Positions 48,807 to 60,559 of a DNA stretch of 64,000 nucleotides are shown piece by piece (within the stretch, counting starts at the first letter, position 1; each line of letters begins with the position of its first letter). The notes under the pieces are model-generated. The model ran no database searches, had not been told where the DNA came from, and saw only the letters and a list, made by a program, of their open reading frames with translations. The position numbers and the translations under genes were made by a program. The DNA comes from Streptomyces katrae (lineage in GTDB: Bacteria; Actinomycetota; Actinomycetes; Streptomycetales; Streptomycetaceae): NCBI RefSeq assembly GCF_002028425.1, contig NZ_CP020042.1:5555560-5619559 (forward strand), read 5' to 3'.

Positions 48807-50759
48807 ATGTCCGCAACACAGCCCGTACAGCCCAAGGTGACCGAGCGCGAGGCACGGCAGGTCGCGGAAGCGGCCCGGGAGCAGGACTGGCGCAAACCCA
48901 GCTTCGCCAAGGAGCTCTTCCTCGGCCGCTTCCGGCTCGACCTGATCCACCCCCATCCGCTCCCCGCCGACGAGGACGTCCGGCGCGGCGAGGCCTTCCT
49001 GGCCCGGCTGCGGGAGTTCTGCGAGAACGAGATCGACGGGCAGCGCATCGAGCGCGAGGCCCGGATCCCCGACGAGACCGTGCGCGGGCTCAAGGAGCTC
49101 GGCGCCCTCGGCATGAAGATCAGCCCCGAGTACGGGGGCCTGGGCCTCACCCAGGTGTACTACAACAAGGCGCTCGCCCTCGTCGGCTCCGTCAGCCCGG
49201 CCATCGGCGCCCTGCTCTCCGCCCACCAGTCCATCGGCGTCCCCCAGCCGCTGAAGATGTTCGGCACCAAGGAGCAGAAGGACGCCTACCTGCCGCGCTG
49301 CGCCACCACCGCGATCAGCGCGTTCCTCCTCACCGAGCCCGACGTCGGCTCCGACCCGGCGCGCCTGGCCACCACGGCCGTCCCGGTCACGGAGGACGGG
49401 GAAGAGGCGTACGTCCTCGACGGGGTGAAGCTCTGGACCACCAACGGGGTCGTCGCCGACCTGCTCGTCGTCATGGCCCGGGTCCCCAAGAGCGAGAACC
49501 ATCGCGGCGGGATCACCGCCTTCGTCGTCGAGGCCGACTCCCCCGGCATCACCGTCGAGCACCGCAACGCCTTCATGGGCCTGCGCGGCCTGGAGAACGG
49601 CGTCACCCGCTTCCACCGCGTCCGCGTCCCCGCCTCCCAGCGGATCGGCCCCGAGGGCGCCGGCCTCAAGATCGCGCTGACCACCCTCAACACCGGACGG
49701 CTGTCCCTGCCCGCCATGTGCGTCGGTGCCGGCAAGTGGTGCCTGAAGATCGCGCGCGAATGGTCGGGGGTCCGCGAGCAGTGGGGCCGGCCCGTCGCAC
49801 GGCACGAGGCGGTCGGGGCGAAGATCTCCTTCATCGCCGCGACCACCTTCGCCCTGGAGGCCGTGGTGGACCTCGCCTCGCAGATGGCCGACGAGGACCG
49901 CAACGACATCCGCATCGAGGCCGCCCTCGCCAAGCTCTACGGCTCCGAGATGGCCTGCCTGATGGCCGACGAGCTGGTCCAGATCCGCGGCGGACGCGGC
50001 TTCGAGACCGCCGACTCCCTCGCCGCGCGCGGCGAACGGGCCGTCCCCGCCGAACAGCTGCTGCGCGACCTGCGCATCAACCGGATCTTCGAGGGATCCA
50101 CCGAGATCATGCACCTGCTGATCGCCCGCGAGGCCGTCGACGCCCACCTCTCCGTCGCCGGCGACCTCATCGACCCCGACAAGGACCTCGGCGACAAGGC
50201 CAGGGCCGGCGCCCGCGCGGCCGGCTTCTACGCCCGCTGGCTGCCCAAGCTCGCCGCCGGACCCGGCCAGGTCCCCGGCACCTACCGCGAGTTCCACCCC
50301 GCGGGCCACCCCGACCTCGCCACCCACCTGCGCTACGTCGAGCGCGGCGCCCGCAAACTCGCCCGCTCGACCTTCTACGCCATGTCGCGCTGGCAGGGCC
50401 GCATGGAGACAAAGCAGGGCTTCCTCGGACGGATCGTCGACATCGGCGCCGAGCTCTTCGCGATGAGCGCGGCCTGCGTCCGCGCCGAGCACCTGCGCGC
50501 CACCGGGGACCACGGCCGCGAGGCCTACCAGCTCGCCGACGCCTTCTGCCGCCAGTCCCGGCTGCGCGTCGAGGAGCTCTTCGGCCGCCTGTGGGCCAAC
50601 ACCGACGACCTCGACCGCAAGGTCGTCCAGGGCGTCCTCTCCGGCACCTACACCTGGCTGGAGGAAGGCGTCCTCGACCCCTCGGGCGACGGCCCCTGGA
50701 TCGCCGACGCCGCCCCCGGCCCCTCCACGAGGAAAAACGTTCACCGTCCCCTGCGCTGA
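48807..50759 (+). CDS. Long acyl-CoA dehydrogenase
   Basis: A 650-residue FAD-dependent acyl-CoA dehydrogenase, longer than the usual 380-400 because of an extra C-terminal domain of about 200 residues, as in very-long-chain-type enzymes. FAD/substrate motifs include LTEPDVGSDPARL, LWTTNGVVADLLVVMA and RIFEGSTEIMHLLIAREAV. The C-terminal domain (from about residue 450) includes RSTFYAMSRWQGRMETKQG. ATG 48807 follows the GAGGTGAG ribosome site by eight bases; a GTG 12 bases earlier is less likely. It probably acts in fatty-acid beta-oxidation; chain-length preference is unknown. Confidence 0.9.
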   Translation: MSATQPVQPKVTEREARQVAEAAREQDWRKPSFAKELFLGRFRLDLIHPHPLPADEDVRRGEAFLARLREFCENEIDGQRIEREARIPDETVRGLKELGALGMKISPEYGGLGLTQVYYNKALALVGSVSPAIGALLSAHQSIGVPQPLKMFGTKEQKDAYLPRCATTAISAFLLTEPDVGSDPARLATTAVPVTEDGEEAYVLDGVKLWTTNGVVADLLVVMARVPKSENHRGGITAFVVEADSPGITVEHRNAFMGLRGLENGVTRFHRVRVPASQRIGPEGAGLKIALTTLNTGRLSLPAMCVGAGKWCLKIAREWSGVREQWGRPVARHEAVGAKISFIAATTFALEAVVDLASQMADEDRNDIRIEAALAKLYGSEMACLMADELVQIRGGRGFETADSLAARGERAVPAEQLLRDLRINRIFEGSTEIMHLLIAREAVDAHLSVAGDLIDPDKDLGDKARAGARAAGFYARWLPKLAAGPGQVPGTYREFHPAGHPDLATHLRYVERGARKLARSTFYAMSRWQGRMETKQGFLGRIVDIGAELFAMSAACVRAEHLRATGDHGREAYQLADAFCRQSRLRVEELFGRLWANTDDLDRKVVQGVLSGTYTWLEEGVLDPSGDGPWIADAAPGPSTRKNVHRPLR

Positions 50760-50827
50760 CCTGCCATCATCGGCAGTGTCCGGACGGATGTGCGAGGACG
50801 GGTACGAGCGCGAGGCGGGCGAGGACG

Positions 50828-52129
50828 ATGCCGACGGCCGAGGAGGACCGGGCCAGCAGACGGCTGGCCCGGTGCGTGGCGCACCTGCTGCGCCACGCAC
50901 CGCACCAGGTCGTCGCCGCCCTCCTCGACCGGCTCGACGAGCCCGTCCGCAAGTACCTGTGCCGCGACGAGTGGCTGCCCGCCGCCGCCGTCACCCTGCT
51001 GCTGCGCCACGGCACCGACGCCGACCGGCACTACATCACCCGCAACCCGCACGTGGTGGGCCGCCCCCTGCCCGGCCCCGCGCGGTACGCCGCCCGGCCC
51101 GGGCCCGGCCCGGAACTGCTCGCCGAGGTGGGCCCCGGCCCCTTCACCACCGACCAGCTGACCGCCCTGCTGCGCCGCCACGGCCGCCGCCCCCGGATCC
51201 CGCTCACCCTGCTGCGCATGCCGCACGACCTCGACCCCGGACGGCTGCTGCGCGCCCACGCCCGCACCCCGCTGCCGGCCGGCGCCGTCGAAGCCCTGCT
51301 CCTCGCGGGCGGCCTCACCCGCGCGGAGTGCCTCGCCCTGCTCGACGCGCGCGCCGGACAGCCCTACGGGCGCCACTGGTACCGGCCCGCCGTCCGCGCC
51401 GTCCGCATGGGCCTGCTGACCTGCGACGAGCTCGTCGCCCACACCGCCCCGGCCGCCCGCACCCTGCTGCTCGGCCACCTCCCCGTCACCTCCGGCCTGC
51501 GCTGGAGCCTGCCCGAGCAGGCCGAGATGCAGTCGGCCGTCCACCGCGCCCTGCGCCCCCTGCTCGGCGAGGACCCCCGGCTGTGGGCCGAGCTGCCCCG
51601 CCGCGCCGCCGCCTTCCCCGGCACCCTGCCCGAGCTGGCCGCCGCGCTCGCCGCCGGCAGCCCGGCCGCGCCCGGTGCCGTACGGCACGACCCGGCCCTG
51701 GCCCGCGCCGTACGCCACCTCGCGCCCGAGACGGCCCCCGCCGAGCCGTCCGGGGCCTGGGAGCGCGAGCTGGCCCTGGTCAGCCTCGCCGTGCCGATGG
51801 ACACCGCCGCCGAGGACGTCCGCTGGGTGCGCGACTGCCTCGACCGCTCCCTGCTCACCGGCGCCGACGTCATCCGGCACAAGGTCCCCGCCTGCTGGGC
51901 GCTGGACGAGGACCAGTGGCTCGGCGACATCGGCCACCCCGACCGCCACGACCGGCCCGCCGCCGTCCTCGCCGCCCGTGCCGAGGCCGACCGGCTCTTC
52001 GACGCGGCCCTCGGCGACGACCCGCAGGCCTGGTGGCGCGCCGCCCGCGCCCTGCCCGACTTCGCCGGCACCCTCCCCGAACTCCTCGCCCGGGTCACGG
52101 ACGGGGACTCCGTGTCCAAACGCCCCTGA
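50828..52129 (+). CDS. Conserved hypothetical protein with internal repeats
   Basis: A 433-residue soluble protein, rich in leucine, alanine and arginine. I recognise no enzyme motif. Two related segments recur, ELPRRAAAFPGTLPELAAAL near residue 257 and RALPDFAGTLPELLARV near the C-terminus, which suggests duplicated helical-repeat units. ATG 50828 follows GCGAGGAC and begins PTAEEDRASRRLARCVAHLL. It lies 12 bases upstream of dxr on the same strand and may be cotranscribed, but nothing links it to isoprenoid synthesis. Confidence 0.7.
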   Translation: MPTAEEDRASRRLARCVAHLLRHAPHQVVAALLDRLDEPVRKYLCRDEWLPAAAVTLLLRHGTDADRHYITRNPHVVGRPLPGPARYAARPGPGPELLAEVGPGPFTTDQLTALLRRHGRRPRIPLTLLRMPHDLDPGRLLRAHARTPLPAGAVEALLLAGGLTRAECLALLDARAGQPYGRHWYRPAVRAVRMGLLTCDELVAHTAPAARTLLLGHLPVTSGLRWSLPEQAEMQSAVHRALRPLLGEDPRLWAELPRRAAAFPGTLPELAAALAAGSPAAPGAVRHDPALARAVRHLAPETAPAEPSGAWERELALVSLAVPMDTAAEDVRWVRDCLDRSLLTGADVIRHKVPACWALDEDQWLGDIGHPDRHDRPAAVLAARAEADRLFDAALGDDPQAWWRAARALPDFAGTLPELLARVTDGDSVSKRP

Positions 52130-52141
52130 GGAGCGGCAACA

Positions 52142-53404
52142 ATGGGGGGCATGAGCGACAGTCCAGCCCCCCTCGCCGACCCGCACCTCCTCTTCGACGC
52201 CGCGGCCGGCCGCCGGGACATCGTCATCCTCGGGTCGACCGGGTCCATCGGCACCCAGGCCATCGACCTCGCCCTGCGCAACCCGGACCGCTTCCGGGTC
52301 ACCGCGCTCTCCGCCGCGGGCGGCCGCACCGCCCTCCTGGCGGAGCAGGCCCGGACCCTGCGGGTGCAGACCGTGGCCGTCGCCCGGGAGGACGCCGTGC
52401 CGGCCCTGAAGGAGGCGCTGAGCGCCGCGTACGGGCCCTCCGAGCCGCTGCCCGAGATCCTCGCCGGACCCGACGCGGCGACCGAACTCGCCGCCTCCCC
52501 CTGCCACACCGTCCTCAACGGCATCACCGGCTCCATCGGCCTCGCGCCCACCCTCGCCGCGCTCCGCGCGGGCCGGACCCTCGCGCTGGCCAACAAGGAG
52601 TCGCTGATCGTCGGCGGCCCGCTGGTCAAGGCGCTCGCCGCACCGGGGCAGATCATCCCCGTGGACTCCGAGCACGCGGCGCTCTTCCAGGCCCTCGCCG
52701 CCGGCACCCGCGCCGACGTGCGCAAGCTGGTCGTCACCGCCTCCGGCGGCCCCTTCCGCGGCCGCACCCGGGCGGAGCTGGCCTCCGTCACCGTCCAGGA
52801 CGCCCTCGCACACCCCACCTGGGCCATGGGCCCGGTGATCACGGTCAACTCGGCCACCCTGGTCAACAAGGGGCTGGAGGTCATCGAGGCGCACCTGCTC
52901 TACGACATCCCCTTCGACCGCATCGAGGTCGTGGTCCACCCCCAGTCGTACGTGCACTCCATGGTCGAGTTCTCGGACGGCTCCACCCTCGCCCAGGCCA
53001 CCCCGCCCGACATGCGCGGCCCCATCGCGATCGGCCTCGGCTGGCCCCAGCGGGTCCCCGACGCGGCCCCCGCCTTCGACTGGACCAAGGCATCCACCTG
53101 GGAGTTCTTCCCCCTGGACACCGAGGCCTTCCCCTCCGTGGGCCTCGCCCGGCACGTCGGCACCCTGGGCGGTACTGCCCCCGCCGTGTTCAACGCCGCG
53201 AACGAGGAATGCGTCGAGGCCTTCCTCGGCGGCCGGCTGCCGTTCACAGCAATCATGGATACGGTCTCCGCAGTGGTCGATGAGCACGGGACGCCGCGGA
53301 CGGGAACTTCCCTCACCGTCCAGGACGTCCTCGAAGCGGAGACCTGGGCCAGGGCCCGGGCACGGGAGATGGCGGCGCGGGCCGCCGTGGAGGCGGGCGC
53401 ATGA
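52142..53404 (+). CDS. dxr: 1-deoxy-D-xylulose 5-phosphate reductoisomerase
   Basis: The second step of the MEP isoprenoid pathway: rearranges and reduces DXP to 2-C-methyl-D-erythritol 4-phosphate with NADPH. The 420-residue protein has the NADPH motif [12 protein letters not shown] (about 29-40), [12 protein letters not shown], and the metal/substrate-binding [14 protein letters not shown] 52142 is supported by GGAG at 52130-52133, and an ATG nine bases later is an alternative. The stop overlaps the ATG of the site-2 protease gene (ATGA), and ispG follows, so two MEP enzymes flank a membrane protease. Confidence 0.96.
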   Translation: MGGMSDSPAPLADPHLLFDAAAGRRDIVILGSTGSIGTQAIDLALRNPDRFRVTALSAAGGRTALLAEQARTLRVQTVAVAREDAVPALKEALSAAYGPSEPLPEILAGPDAATELAASPCHTVLNGITGSIGLAPTLAALRAGRTLALANKESLIVGGPLVKALAAPGQIIPVDSEHAALFQALAAGTRADVRKLVVTASGGPFRGRTRAELASVTVQDALAHPTWAMGPVITVNSATLVNKGLEVIEAHLLYDIPFDRIEVVVHPQSYVHSMVEFSDGSTLAQATPPDMRGPIAIGLGWPQRVPDAAPAFDWTKASTWEFFPLDTEAFPSVGLARHVGTLGGTAPAVFNAANEECVEAFLGGRLPFTAIMDTVSAVVDEHGTPRTGTSLTVQDVLEAETWARARAREMAARAAVEAGA

Positions 53405-54702
53405 CGGCTTTGATGACGGTACTCGGGGTCGTGCTCTTCGCGTTCGGCCTGCTGGTCTCCATCGCCTGGCACGAGCTCGGCCACCTCTCCACGGCCAAGC
53501 TGTTCGGCATCCGGGTGCCGCAGTACATGGTCGGCTTCGGGCCGACCATCTGGTCGCGCAGGAAGGGCGAGACCGAGTACGGCATCAAGGCCATCCCGAT
53601 GGGCGGCTACATCCGCATGATCGGGATGTTCCCGCCCGGCGACGACGGCCGGGTCACCGCCCGCTCGACCTCGCCGTTCCGGTCGATGATCGAGGACGCC
53701 CGGTCGGCCGCGTACGAGGAGCTCCAGCCCGGCGACGAGAGCCGGCTCTTCTACACGCGCCGGCCCTGGAAGCGCGTCATCGTGATGTTCGCCGGCCCGT
53801 TCATGAACCTGGTCCTGGCCGTGGCGATCTTCCTCACCACGCTGATGACCTTCGGGCTGAACACCCAGACCACCGTCGTCAGCTCGGTCTCCGACTGCGT
53901 CATCCAGCAGAGCGAGAAGCGCGACAAGTGCGCCGCGGGCGACCCGGCCGCCCCGGCCAAGGCCGCCGGACTCCAGGCACAGGACAAGATCGTCGCCTTC
54001 AACGGCCGCCCGGTGAGCGACTGGTCCGTCCTCCAGAAGGACATCCGCGCCACCGTCGGCCCCGCCGTGATCACCGTCGAGCGGGCCGGCAAGCGCCTCG
54101 ACCTGCACGCCAACCTGATCGAGAACAAGGTCGCCAAGACCGACGCCGCCGGCCGCTACGTCAAGGACCAGTACGTCACCGCAGGCTTCCTCGGCTTCGC
54201 CCCCGCCGTCGGCTACGTCCCGCAGACCTTCGGCCAGTCCGTCAGCCGCATGGGCGAGATGATGGAGGCCGGAGTCCAGTCCCTCGTCGACCTCCCCGGC
54301 AAGGTCCCGGACCTGTGGAACGCCGCCTTCAACGGCGCCGAGCGCAAGCAGGACAGCCCCATGGGCGTCGTCGGCGCGGCCCGCGTGAGCAGCCAGATCT
54401 TCAACCTCGACATCCCCGCCCAGTACCAGCTGGTGTTCTTCCTCAACCTGCTGGCCGGGTTCAACCTGTCGCTGTTCCTGTTCAACATGCTCCCGCTGCT
54501 CCCGCTCGACGGCGGCCACATCGCCGGCGCCCTGTGGGAGTCCGTCCGCCGCACCGTGGCGAAGGTCTTCCGGCGCGCCGACCCCGGCCCCTTCGACGTG
54601 GCGAAGCTGATGCCCGCCGCGTACGTGGTCGCGGGCGTCTTCGTCTGCTTCACGCTGCTGGTGCTCGTCGCGGACGTGGTCAACCCGATCAAGATCAACT
54701 AG
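53401..54702 (+). CDS. Site-2 (RseP/Rip1-type) intramembrane zinc metalloprotease
   Basis: Cleaves transmembrane anti-sigma factors or similar substrates within the membrane. The 433-residue protein has the zinc motif HELGH at about residues 24-28 in the first membrane helix, a PDZ domain around 150-235, and the C-terminal [10 protein letters not shown] carrying the third metal ligand. About four membrane segments are present. The ATG at 53401 overlaps the dxr stop. The dxr-rip-ispG order is conserved in actinobacteria. A terminator follows at 54742-54770. Confidence 0.94.
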   Translation: MTALMTVLGVVLFAFGLLVSIAWHELGHLSTAKLFGIRVPQYMVGFGPTIWSRRKGETEYGIKAIPMGGYIRMIGMFPPGDDGRVTARSTSPFRSMIEDARSAAYEELQPGDESRLFYTRRPWKRVIVMFAGPFMNLVLAVAIFLTTLMTFGLNTQTTVVSSVSDCVIQQSEKRDKCAAGDPAAPAKAAGLQAQDKIVAFNGRPVSDWSVLQKDIRATVGPAVITVERAGKRLDLHANLIENKVAKTDAAGRYVKDQYVTAGFLGFAPAVGYVPQTFGQSVSRMGEMMEAGVQSLVDLPGKVPDLWNAAFNGAERKQDSPMGVVGAARVSSQIFNLDIPAQYQLVFFLNLLAGFNLSLFLFNMLPLLPLDGGHIAGALWESVRRTVAKVFRRADPGPFDVAKLMPAAYVVAGVFVCFTLLVLVADVVNPIKIN

Positions 54703-54741
54703 CGCGGGCGGCCGGCGCGGCCGGCACGCCGCCGTGACACC

Positions 54742-54770
54742 GGAGCCGGGCACGCACCGTGCCCGGCTCC
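54742..54770 (+). terminator. Terminator between the site-2 protease and ispG
   Basis: GGAGCCGGGCAC (54742-54753) pairs with GTGCCCGGCTCC (54759-54770) around a five-base loop, 39 bases after the protease stop. ispG therefore probably has its own promoter in the 120 bases before 54890. Confidence 0.75.
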
Positions 54771-54889
54771 CTACGTTCGGGTGGCGCCGCACCCTCGGAT
54801 GCGTGGGGCACGCGCGCATTGGCGTAACCTCAAAGGCCGGAGCCCGCCGATCTCGGGACCTCGATCCACACCTTGGGGTTGCACAGCAG

Positions 54890-56047
<1,158 letters not shown>

Positions 56048-56064
56048 GTTCTCCAGGCGCCTTC

Positions 56065-56112
56065 GGGCCCCGGCCCCGCACCCCGCCCAGGGGCCGGGGC
56101 CGGGGCCCTTTT
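56065..56112 (+). terminator. Terminator after ispG
   Basis: GGCCCCGGCCCC (56066-56077) pairs with GGGGCCGGGGCC (56090-56101). An outer GGGCCCC / GGGGCCC pairing is an alternative. TTTT follows at 56109-56112. Confidence 0.85.
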
Positions 56113-56191
56113 CGTGACCTGGGGGACGCGGCATCCCCGCGCCCCGGCGGGTACAGTGCGGAGATCAGCAGACTTGCACCGTGAGGCCCCC

Positions 56192-57037
56192 GTGTTGACT
56201 CAGACAACCACCCGGGTCCTTGAGCCCAGTGATCTGGACGCCGCGCTCGCCATCCTCCGACGCGAGCCGGTCGAGAACGCCTTCGTCACCTCCCGGGTCC
56301 AGGTAGCCGGACTCGACCCCTGGCGCCTGGGCGGCGAGATGTGGGGCTGGTACTCCGGCGGCGAACTGCGCTCCCTGTGCTACGCGGGCGCCAACCTCGT
56401 CCCCGTCTGCGCCGGCCCCGAAGCGGTCCGCGCCTTCGCCGACCGGGCCCGCCGCACCGGCCGCCGCTGTTCCTCCATCGTCGGCCCCGCCGAGGCCACC
56501 CGGCTGCTGTGGCAGCTCCTGGAGCCCAGCTGGGGCCCCGCCCGCGACGTCCGCGCCCACCAGCCGCTCATGGCCACCGAGCAGCCGTCCGCGGAGGTCG
56601 CGCCCGACCCGCTCGTCCGCCGGATCCGCAAGGACGAGATGGACATGATCATGCCCGCCTGTGTGGCCATGTTCACCGAGGAGGTCGGCATCTCGCCCCT
56701 GGCCGGGGACGGCGGCCTGCTCTACCAGGCACGGGTCGCCGAGCTGGTCGGCAGCGGCCGCTCCTTCGCCCGCGTCGAGAACGGCAAGGTCGTCTTCAAG
56801 GCCGAGATCGGCGCCGCCACCGCCCAGGCCTGCCAGATCCAGGGCGTCTGGGTGGCCCCCGAGTTCCGCGGCCGGGGGCACTCCGAGAGCGGCATGGCAG
56901 CCGTCGTGGAGTTCGCGCTGCGGGACGTCGCGCCCGTGGTCAGCCTGTACGTCAACGACTTCAACACCGCCGCGCGGGCCGCCTACCGGCGGGTGGGGTT
57001 CCGCGAGGTGGGGGCGTTCATGAGCGTGCTGTTCTGA
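56192..57037 (+). CDS. GNAT-family acetyltransferase with DUF4081 domain
   Basis: A 281-residue protein with an N-terminal DUF4081-like domain (about 1-130) and a C-terminal GNAT fold. The acetyl-CoA loop is in VWVAPEFRGRGHSESGM, followed by VSLYVNDFNTAARAAYRRVGF, which is typical of GNAT enzymes. The GTG at 56192 is supported by GTGAGG at 56181-56186; a TTG directly after it is possible. The acceptor is unknown. It follows ispG after a terminator and precedes a second GNAT gene. Confidence 0.87.
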   Translation: MLTQTTTRVLEPSDLDAALAILRREPVENAFVTSRVQVAGLDPWRLGGEMWGWYSGGELRSLCYAGANLVPVCAGPEAVRAFADRARRTGRRCSSIVGPAEATRLLWQLLEPSWGPARDVRAHQPLMATEQPSAEVAPDPLVRRIRKDEMDMIMPACVAMFTEEVGISPLAGDGGLLYQARVAELVGSGRSFARVENGKVVFKAEIGAATAQACQIQGVWVAPEFRGRGHSESGMAAVVEFALRDVAPVVSLYVNDFNTAARAAYRRVGFREVGAFMSVLF

Positions 57038-57191
57038 GCGGGTGAGCGCCCCGTTCGCGCGGCCCGGGCCGCCCGGGCGTGCGGGCGCGGATCCGGTGCG
57101 GGGGCGGCTGTGGCAACGCACCGCCGGGTGCGGCCGGTTTCGTCCGGGAAGCCGTACCGCAGCGGCCGTACCCCGCAGTATGGTCGGCCGC

Positions 57192-57764
57192 ATGCTGCCT
57201 ACCCACGGGGGCGACGACCCCGCACGGCCCGCCGGACTGCGCATCGGGCACCTCGACCTCGCCGGCCGCGTGGACGAGGCCCTGCGCGTGCAGGCCGTGG
57301 CCTTCGGGCTCAGCGAGGAGGAGGTCGGCATCCGGCGCTACATCGTCCAGCGCCACATGACCTGCCGCGGCGCCCGCGCGCTCGGCGCCTTCACCGACGA
57401 CGGAGCCCTCGCCGGTTTCGTCTACGGGATGCCCAACGACCGTGCCCACTGGTGGTCCACGATCGTCGAGCCCTACCTGAGGGCCACCGGCACCGAGGAC
57501 TGGCTCGACGGCTCCTTCGTGATCACCGAGCTGCACGTCCACCCCGGCTTCCAGGGCTGCGGAGTCGGCCGCGCGCTGATCACCCGGATCACCGACGGCG
57601 CCGAGGAGCCCCGCTCGATCCTCTCCGCCATCGACACCGACAGCCCGGCCCGCAGGCTCTACGGCACCCTCGGCTATCAGGACCTGGCCCGCAAGGTCCA
57701 CTTCCCGAGCGCGAGCCTGCCGTACGCGGTCATGGGCGCGCAGCTGCCGCTGCGCCGGGGCTGA
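57192..57764 (+). CDS. GNAT-family acetyltransferase
   Basis: A 190-residue single-domain GNAT protein. The acetyl-CoA-binding motif is LHVHPGFQGCGVGRALI, followed by DSPARRLYGTLGYQDLARK, the usual beta6-alpha4 region. ATG 57192 is chosen; an in-frame ATG 12 bases earlier (57180) is equally possible since neither has a strong ribosome site. Acceptor unknown. It lies 41 bases before proS. Confidence 0.85.
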   Translation: MLPTHGGDDPARPAGLRIGHLDLAGRVDEALRVQAVAFGLSEEEVGIRRYIVQRHMTCRGARALGAFTDDGALAGFVYGMPNDRAHWWSTIVEPYLRATGTEDWLDGSFVITELHVHPGFQGCGVGRALITRITDGAEEPRSILSAIDTDSPARRLYGTLGYQDLARKVHFPSASLPYAVMGAQLPLRRG

Positions 57765-57805
57765 ATTCGGTACCCGGGCACGGCAGGCCCGGATAGCCTC
57801 GCCGC

Positions 57806-59509
57806 ATGTCAACGCAACACGTGCAGCGCATGTCCCGTCTGATGGCCAAGACCCTCCGGGAGGACCCGGCCGACGCCGAGACCCTCAGCCACCGCCTCCT
57901 CGTCCGCGCCGGCTACGTCCGGCGCAGCTCCGCGGGGGTGTGGACCTGGCTGCCGCTCGGCAAGAAGGTCCTCGACAGCGTCTCGCGCATCGTCCGCGAG
58001 GAGATGGACGCGATCGGGGCCCAGGAGGTGCTGCTGCCGGCGTTGCTGCCCAAGGAGCCGTACGAGGTCAGCGGCCGCTGGTCGGAGTACGGGGACCTGC
58101 TGTTCCGCCTCAAGGACCGCAAGGGCGCCGACTACCTGCTCGGACCCACCCACGAGGAGATCTTCACCCTCGTGGTGAAGGACCAGTGCACGTCCTACAA
58201 GGACCTGCCCGTGATGCTGTACCAGATCCAGACCAAGTACCGCGACGAGGCCCGGCCCCGGTCCGGGGTGCTGCGCGGGCGCGAGTTCCAGATGAAGGAC
58301 TCGTACTCCTTCGACGTGACGGAGGAAGGACTGGCGGAGTCCTACCGGCTCCACCGCGAGGCGTACGTACGGATCTTCGAGCGGCTCGGGCTCGACCACC
58401 GGATCGTGTCGGCCGTGTCGGGTGCGATGGGCGGCTCGGCGTCGGAGGAGTTCCTGGCGCCGGCCGCGGCGGGCGAGGACACGTTCGTGGACTGCCCGGA
58501 GTGTGACTACGCGGCGAACACGGAGGCGGTGACCTTCGTGGCGGAGCCGGTCGCCGATGCCGGGGCCGGGTTCGGGCCGATGGAGGAGATCGCGACCCCG
58601 GACACGCCCACGATCGAGACCCTGGCCGCGCATCTGGGGGTTCCCGCTTCCGCCACGCTGAAGAACCTCCTGGTGAAGGTCGACGGGGAGATCACCGCCG
58701 TCGGCGTGCCCGGGGACCGGGAGGTGGACCTGGGCAAGCTCGGGGAGCACCTGGCCCCGGCGGTGGTGGAGCTGGTGACGGCCGAGGACTTCGCGGGGCG
58801 GCCCGATCTGGTACGCGGCTACGTGGGCCCGCAGGGCCTGGAGAAGGTGACCTATCTGGCCGACCCCCGGGTGGCACCGGGGACCGCCTGGGTGACCGGG
58901 GCCAACAAGGCCGACACGCACGCGCGGAACGTGGTCTGCGGGCGCGACTTCGAGGTGGACCGGTACCTGGACGTGGTCGTGGTGGAGCCGGGCGACCCCT
59001 GCCCGAAGTGCGGCGCGGGGCTGCGGCTGGACCGGGCGATCGAGATCGGGCACATCTTCCAGCTGGGCCGGAAGTACGCGGACGCCTTCGGGCTGGACGT
59101 GCTCGGCCCGCAGGGCAAGCCGGTGCGGGTCACCATGGGCTCGTACGGCATCGGTGTGTCCCGGGCGGTGGCCGCGCTGGCCGAGCAGACGGCCGACGCA
59201 CGCGGGCTGTGCTGGCCGGCCGATGTGGCCCCGGCGGACGTGCACGTGGTGGCGGCGGGCAAGGCCGTCCCGCTGGCGCTGGCCGAGCGGGCGGCGGAGG
59301 CCCTGGCGGCCGCGGGGAAGCGGGTCCTGCTGGACGACCGGGCCGGGATCTCGCCGGGGGTGAAGCTCACGGACGCGGAGCTCATCGGCGTGCCCTGGAT
59401 CCTGGTGGCGGGCCGCCGGTCGGCGGACGGGGTGGTCGAGCTCCAGGACCGGCGGACGGGGGAGCGGGTGGAACTGGCGCTGGAGGAGGCCCTGGGGCGG
59501 GTGGTGTAG
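57806..59509 (+). CDS. proS: Prolyl-tRNA synthetase, bacterial type with editing domain
   Basis: Charges tRNA-Pro with proline; 567 residues, the length of the bacterial ProS type. Class II core motifs are present (motif 2 around [20 protein letters not shown], motif 3 around [17 protein letters not shown]). The INS editing domain (about 225-400, [20 protein letters not shown]) hydrolyses mischarged Ala-tRNA-Pro. The C-terminal anticodon-binding domain begins near 470. ATG 57806 begins [13 protein letters not shown]. Confidence 0.96.
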   Translation: MSTQHVQRMSRLMAKTLREDPADAETLSHRLLVRAGYVRRSSAGVWTWLPLGKKVLDSVSRIVREEMDAIGAQEVLLPALLPKEPYEVSGRWSEYGDLLFRLKDRKGADYLLGPTHEEIFTLVVKDQCTSYKDLPVMLYQIQTKYRDEARPRSGVLRGREFQMKDSYSFDVTEEGLAESYRLHREAYVRIFERLGLDHRIVSAVSGAMGGSASEEFLAPAAAGEDTFVDCPECDYAANTEAVTFVAEPVADAGAGFGPMEEIATPDTPTIETLAAHLGVPASATLKNLLVKVDGEITAVGVPGDREVDLGKLGEHLAPAVVELVTAEDFAGRPDLVRGYVGPQGLEKVTYLADPRVAPGTAWVTGANKADTHARNVVCGRDFEVDRYLDVVVVEPGDPCPKCGAGLRLDRAIEIGHIFQLGRKYADAFGLDVLGPQGKPVRVTMGSYGIGVSRAVAALAEQTADARGLCWPADVAPADVHVVAAGKAVPLALAERAAEALAAAGKRVLLDDRAGISPGVKLTDAELIGVPWILVAGRRSADGVVELQDRRTGERVELALEEALGRVV

Positions 59510-59566
59510 GGAGCACCCCTGGCCCGCGCGAGTTGCCCCGGGGTTCCCCCGTCGGTCTCGTCGTCC

Positions 59567-60517
59567 TCACGCCGTCGGGGGGTCCTGGGCCGGGTCCGGG
59601 GCCGGGGGGTCTTCCAGCGGTGGGAGGGCGTCCCGGGGCGGAACGGCCAGGTCCAGCGGCGGCGGGGCGGCGTCCGGGGCGGGGGTGTCGGCCGGGGTCC
59701 GGGCCGTCGGGGCCGGGGTCGGGAGGGATTGCGGTGGGGCGGCGGGGGCCGCGGGGGGCGGGGCCGCGCGTTCCAGGAAGCGCAGGAGTTCCACCGGGAA
59801 GGGGAGGACGAGGGTGGAGTTCTTCTCCGCCGCGACCGCGATCACCGTCTGGAGGAGGCGCAGCTGGAGGGCGGCCGGCTGGTCCGACATCACCGCGGCC
59901 GCCTCGGCCAGCTTGTGCGAGGCCTGGAGCTCCGCGTCCGCGTTGATCACGCGGGCGCGGCGTTCGCGGTCCGCCTCCGCCTGGCGGGCCATCGAGCGCT
60001 TCATGGTCTCCGGGAGGGAGACGTCCTTGATCTCCACCCGGTCGATCTGGACGCCCCAGCCCATCGCCGGGCTGTCGATCATGAGCTCCAGGCCCTGGTT
60101 CAGCTTCTCGCGGTTCGACAGGAGGTCGTCGAGGTCGCTCTTGCCGATGATCGAGCGCAACGAGGTCTGCGCCATCTGGGAGACGGCGAAGCGGTAGTCC
60201 TCCACCGCGATGATCGCGCTCGCCGGGTCGACCACCTTGAAGTAGACGACCGCGTCCACGCGGACCGTGACGTTGTCCCGGGTGATGCCCTCCTGGGCCG
60301 GGATCGGGAGGGTGACGATCTGGAGGTTCACCTTGTGCAGGCGGTCCGCCACCGGAAGGATCATCGTGAAGCCGGGCGGCCGGACCCCCTCGCGGAGCCG
60401 CCCGAAGCGCAGGACGACGCCCCGCTCGTACTGCTTCACCACCCGTGCGGCAGCGCCCAGGTACACCGCTACGCCCGCGGCGGCGGCGATCCCCGCTGTC
60501 AGCAGTTGCTCGACCAT
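59567..60517 (-). CDS. SPFH/stomatin-like membrane protein
   Basis: A 316-residue SPFH-domain protein. One N-terminal membrane segment (about 3-25) is followed by the SPFH domain (about 28-200), with YERGVVLRFGRLREGVRPPG and the conserved ITRDNVTVRVDAVVYFKV. The helical part ERRARVINADAELQAS follows, and the tail from about 245 is proline/alanine-rich. Such proteins form membrane microdomain scaffolds. ATG 60517 directly precedes the membrane segment. It lies 42 bases downstream of the pseudokinase-like gene on the same strand and may share its transcript. Confidence 0.9.
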   Translation of the reverse strand: MVEQLLTAGIAAAAGVAVYLGAAARVVKQYERGVVLRFGRLREGVRPPGFTMILPVADRLHKVNLQIVTLPIPAQEGITRDNVTVRVDAVVYFKVVDPASAIIAVEDYRFAVSQMAQTSLRSIIGKSDLDDLLSNREKLNQGLELMIDSPAMGWGVQIDRVEIKDVSLPETMKRSMARQAEADRERRARVINADAELQASHKLAEAAAVMSDQPAALQLRLLQTVIAVAAEKNSTLVLPFPVELLRFLERAAPPPAAPAAPPQSLPTPAPTARTPADTPAPDAAPPPLDLAVPPRDALPPLEDPPAPDPAQDPPTA

Positions 60518-60559
60518 GACGGCCCCCTGCCGGACATACACCTTTTACTAAGGTATGCC

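Noticed and set aside
49718..50827. Upstream extension of the protein starting at 50828
   Set aside because: The extension lies out of frame within the acyl-CoA dehydrogenase gene and is proline/arginine-rich; the ATG at 50828 gives the conserved protein.
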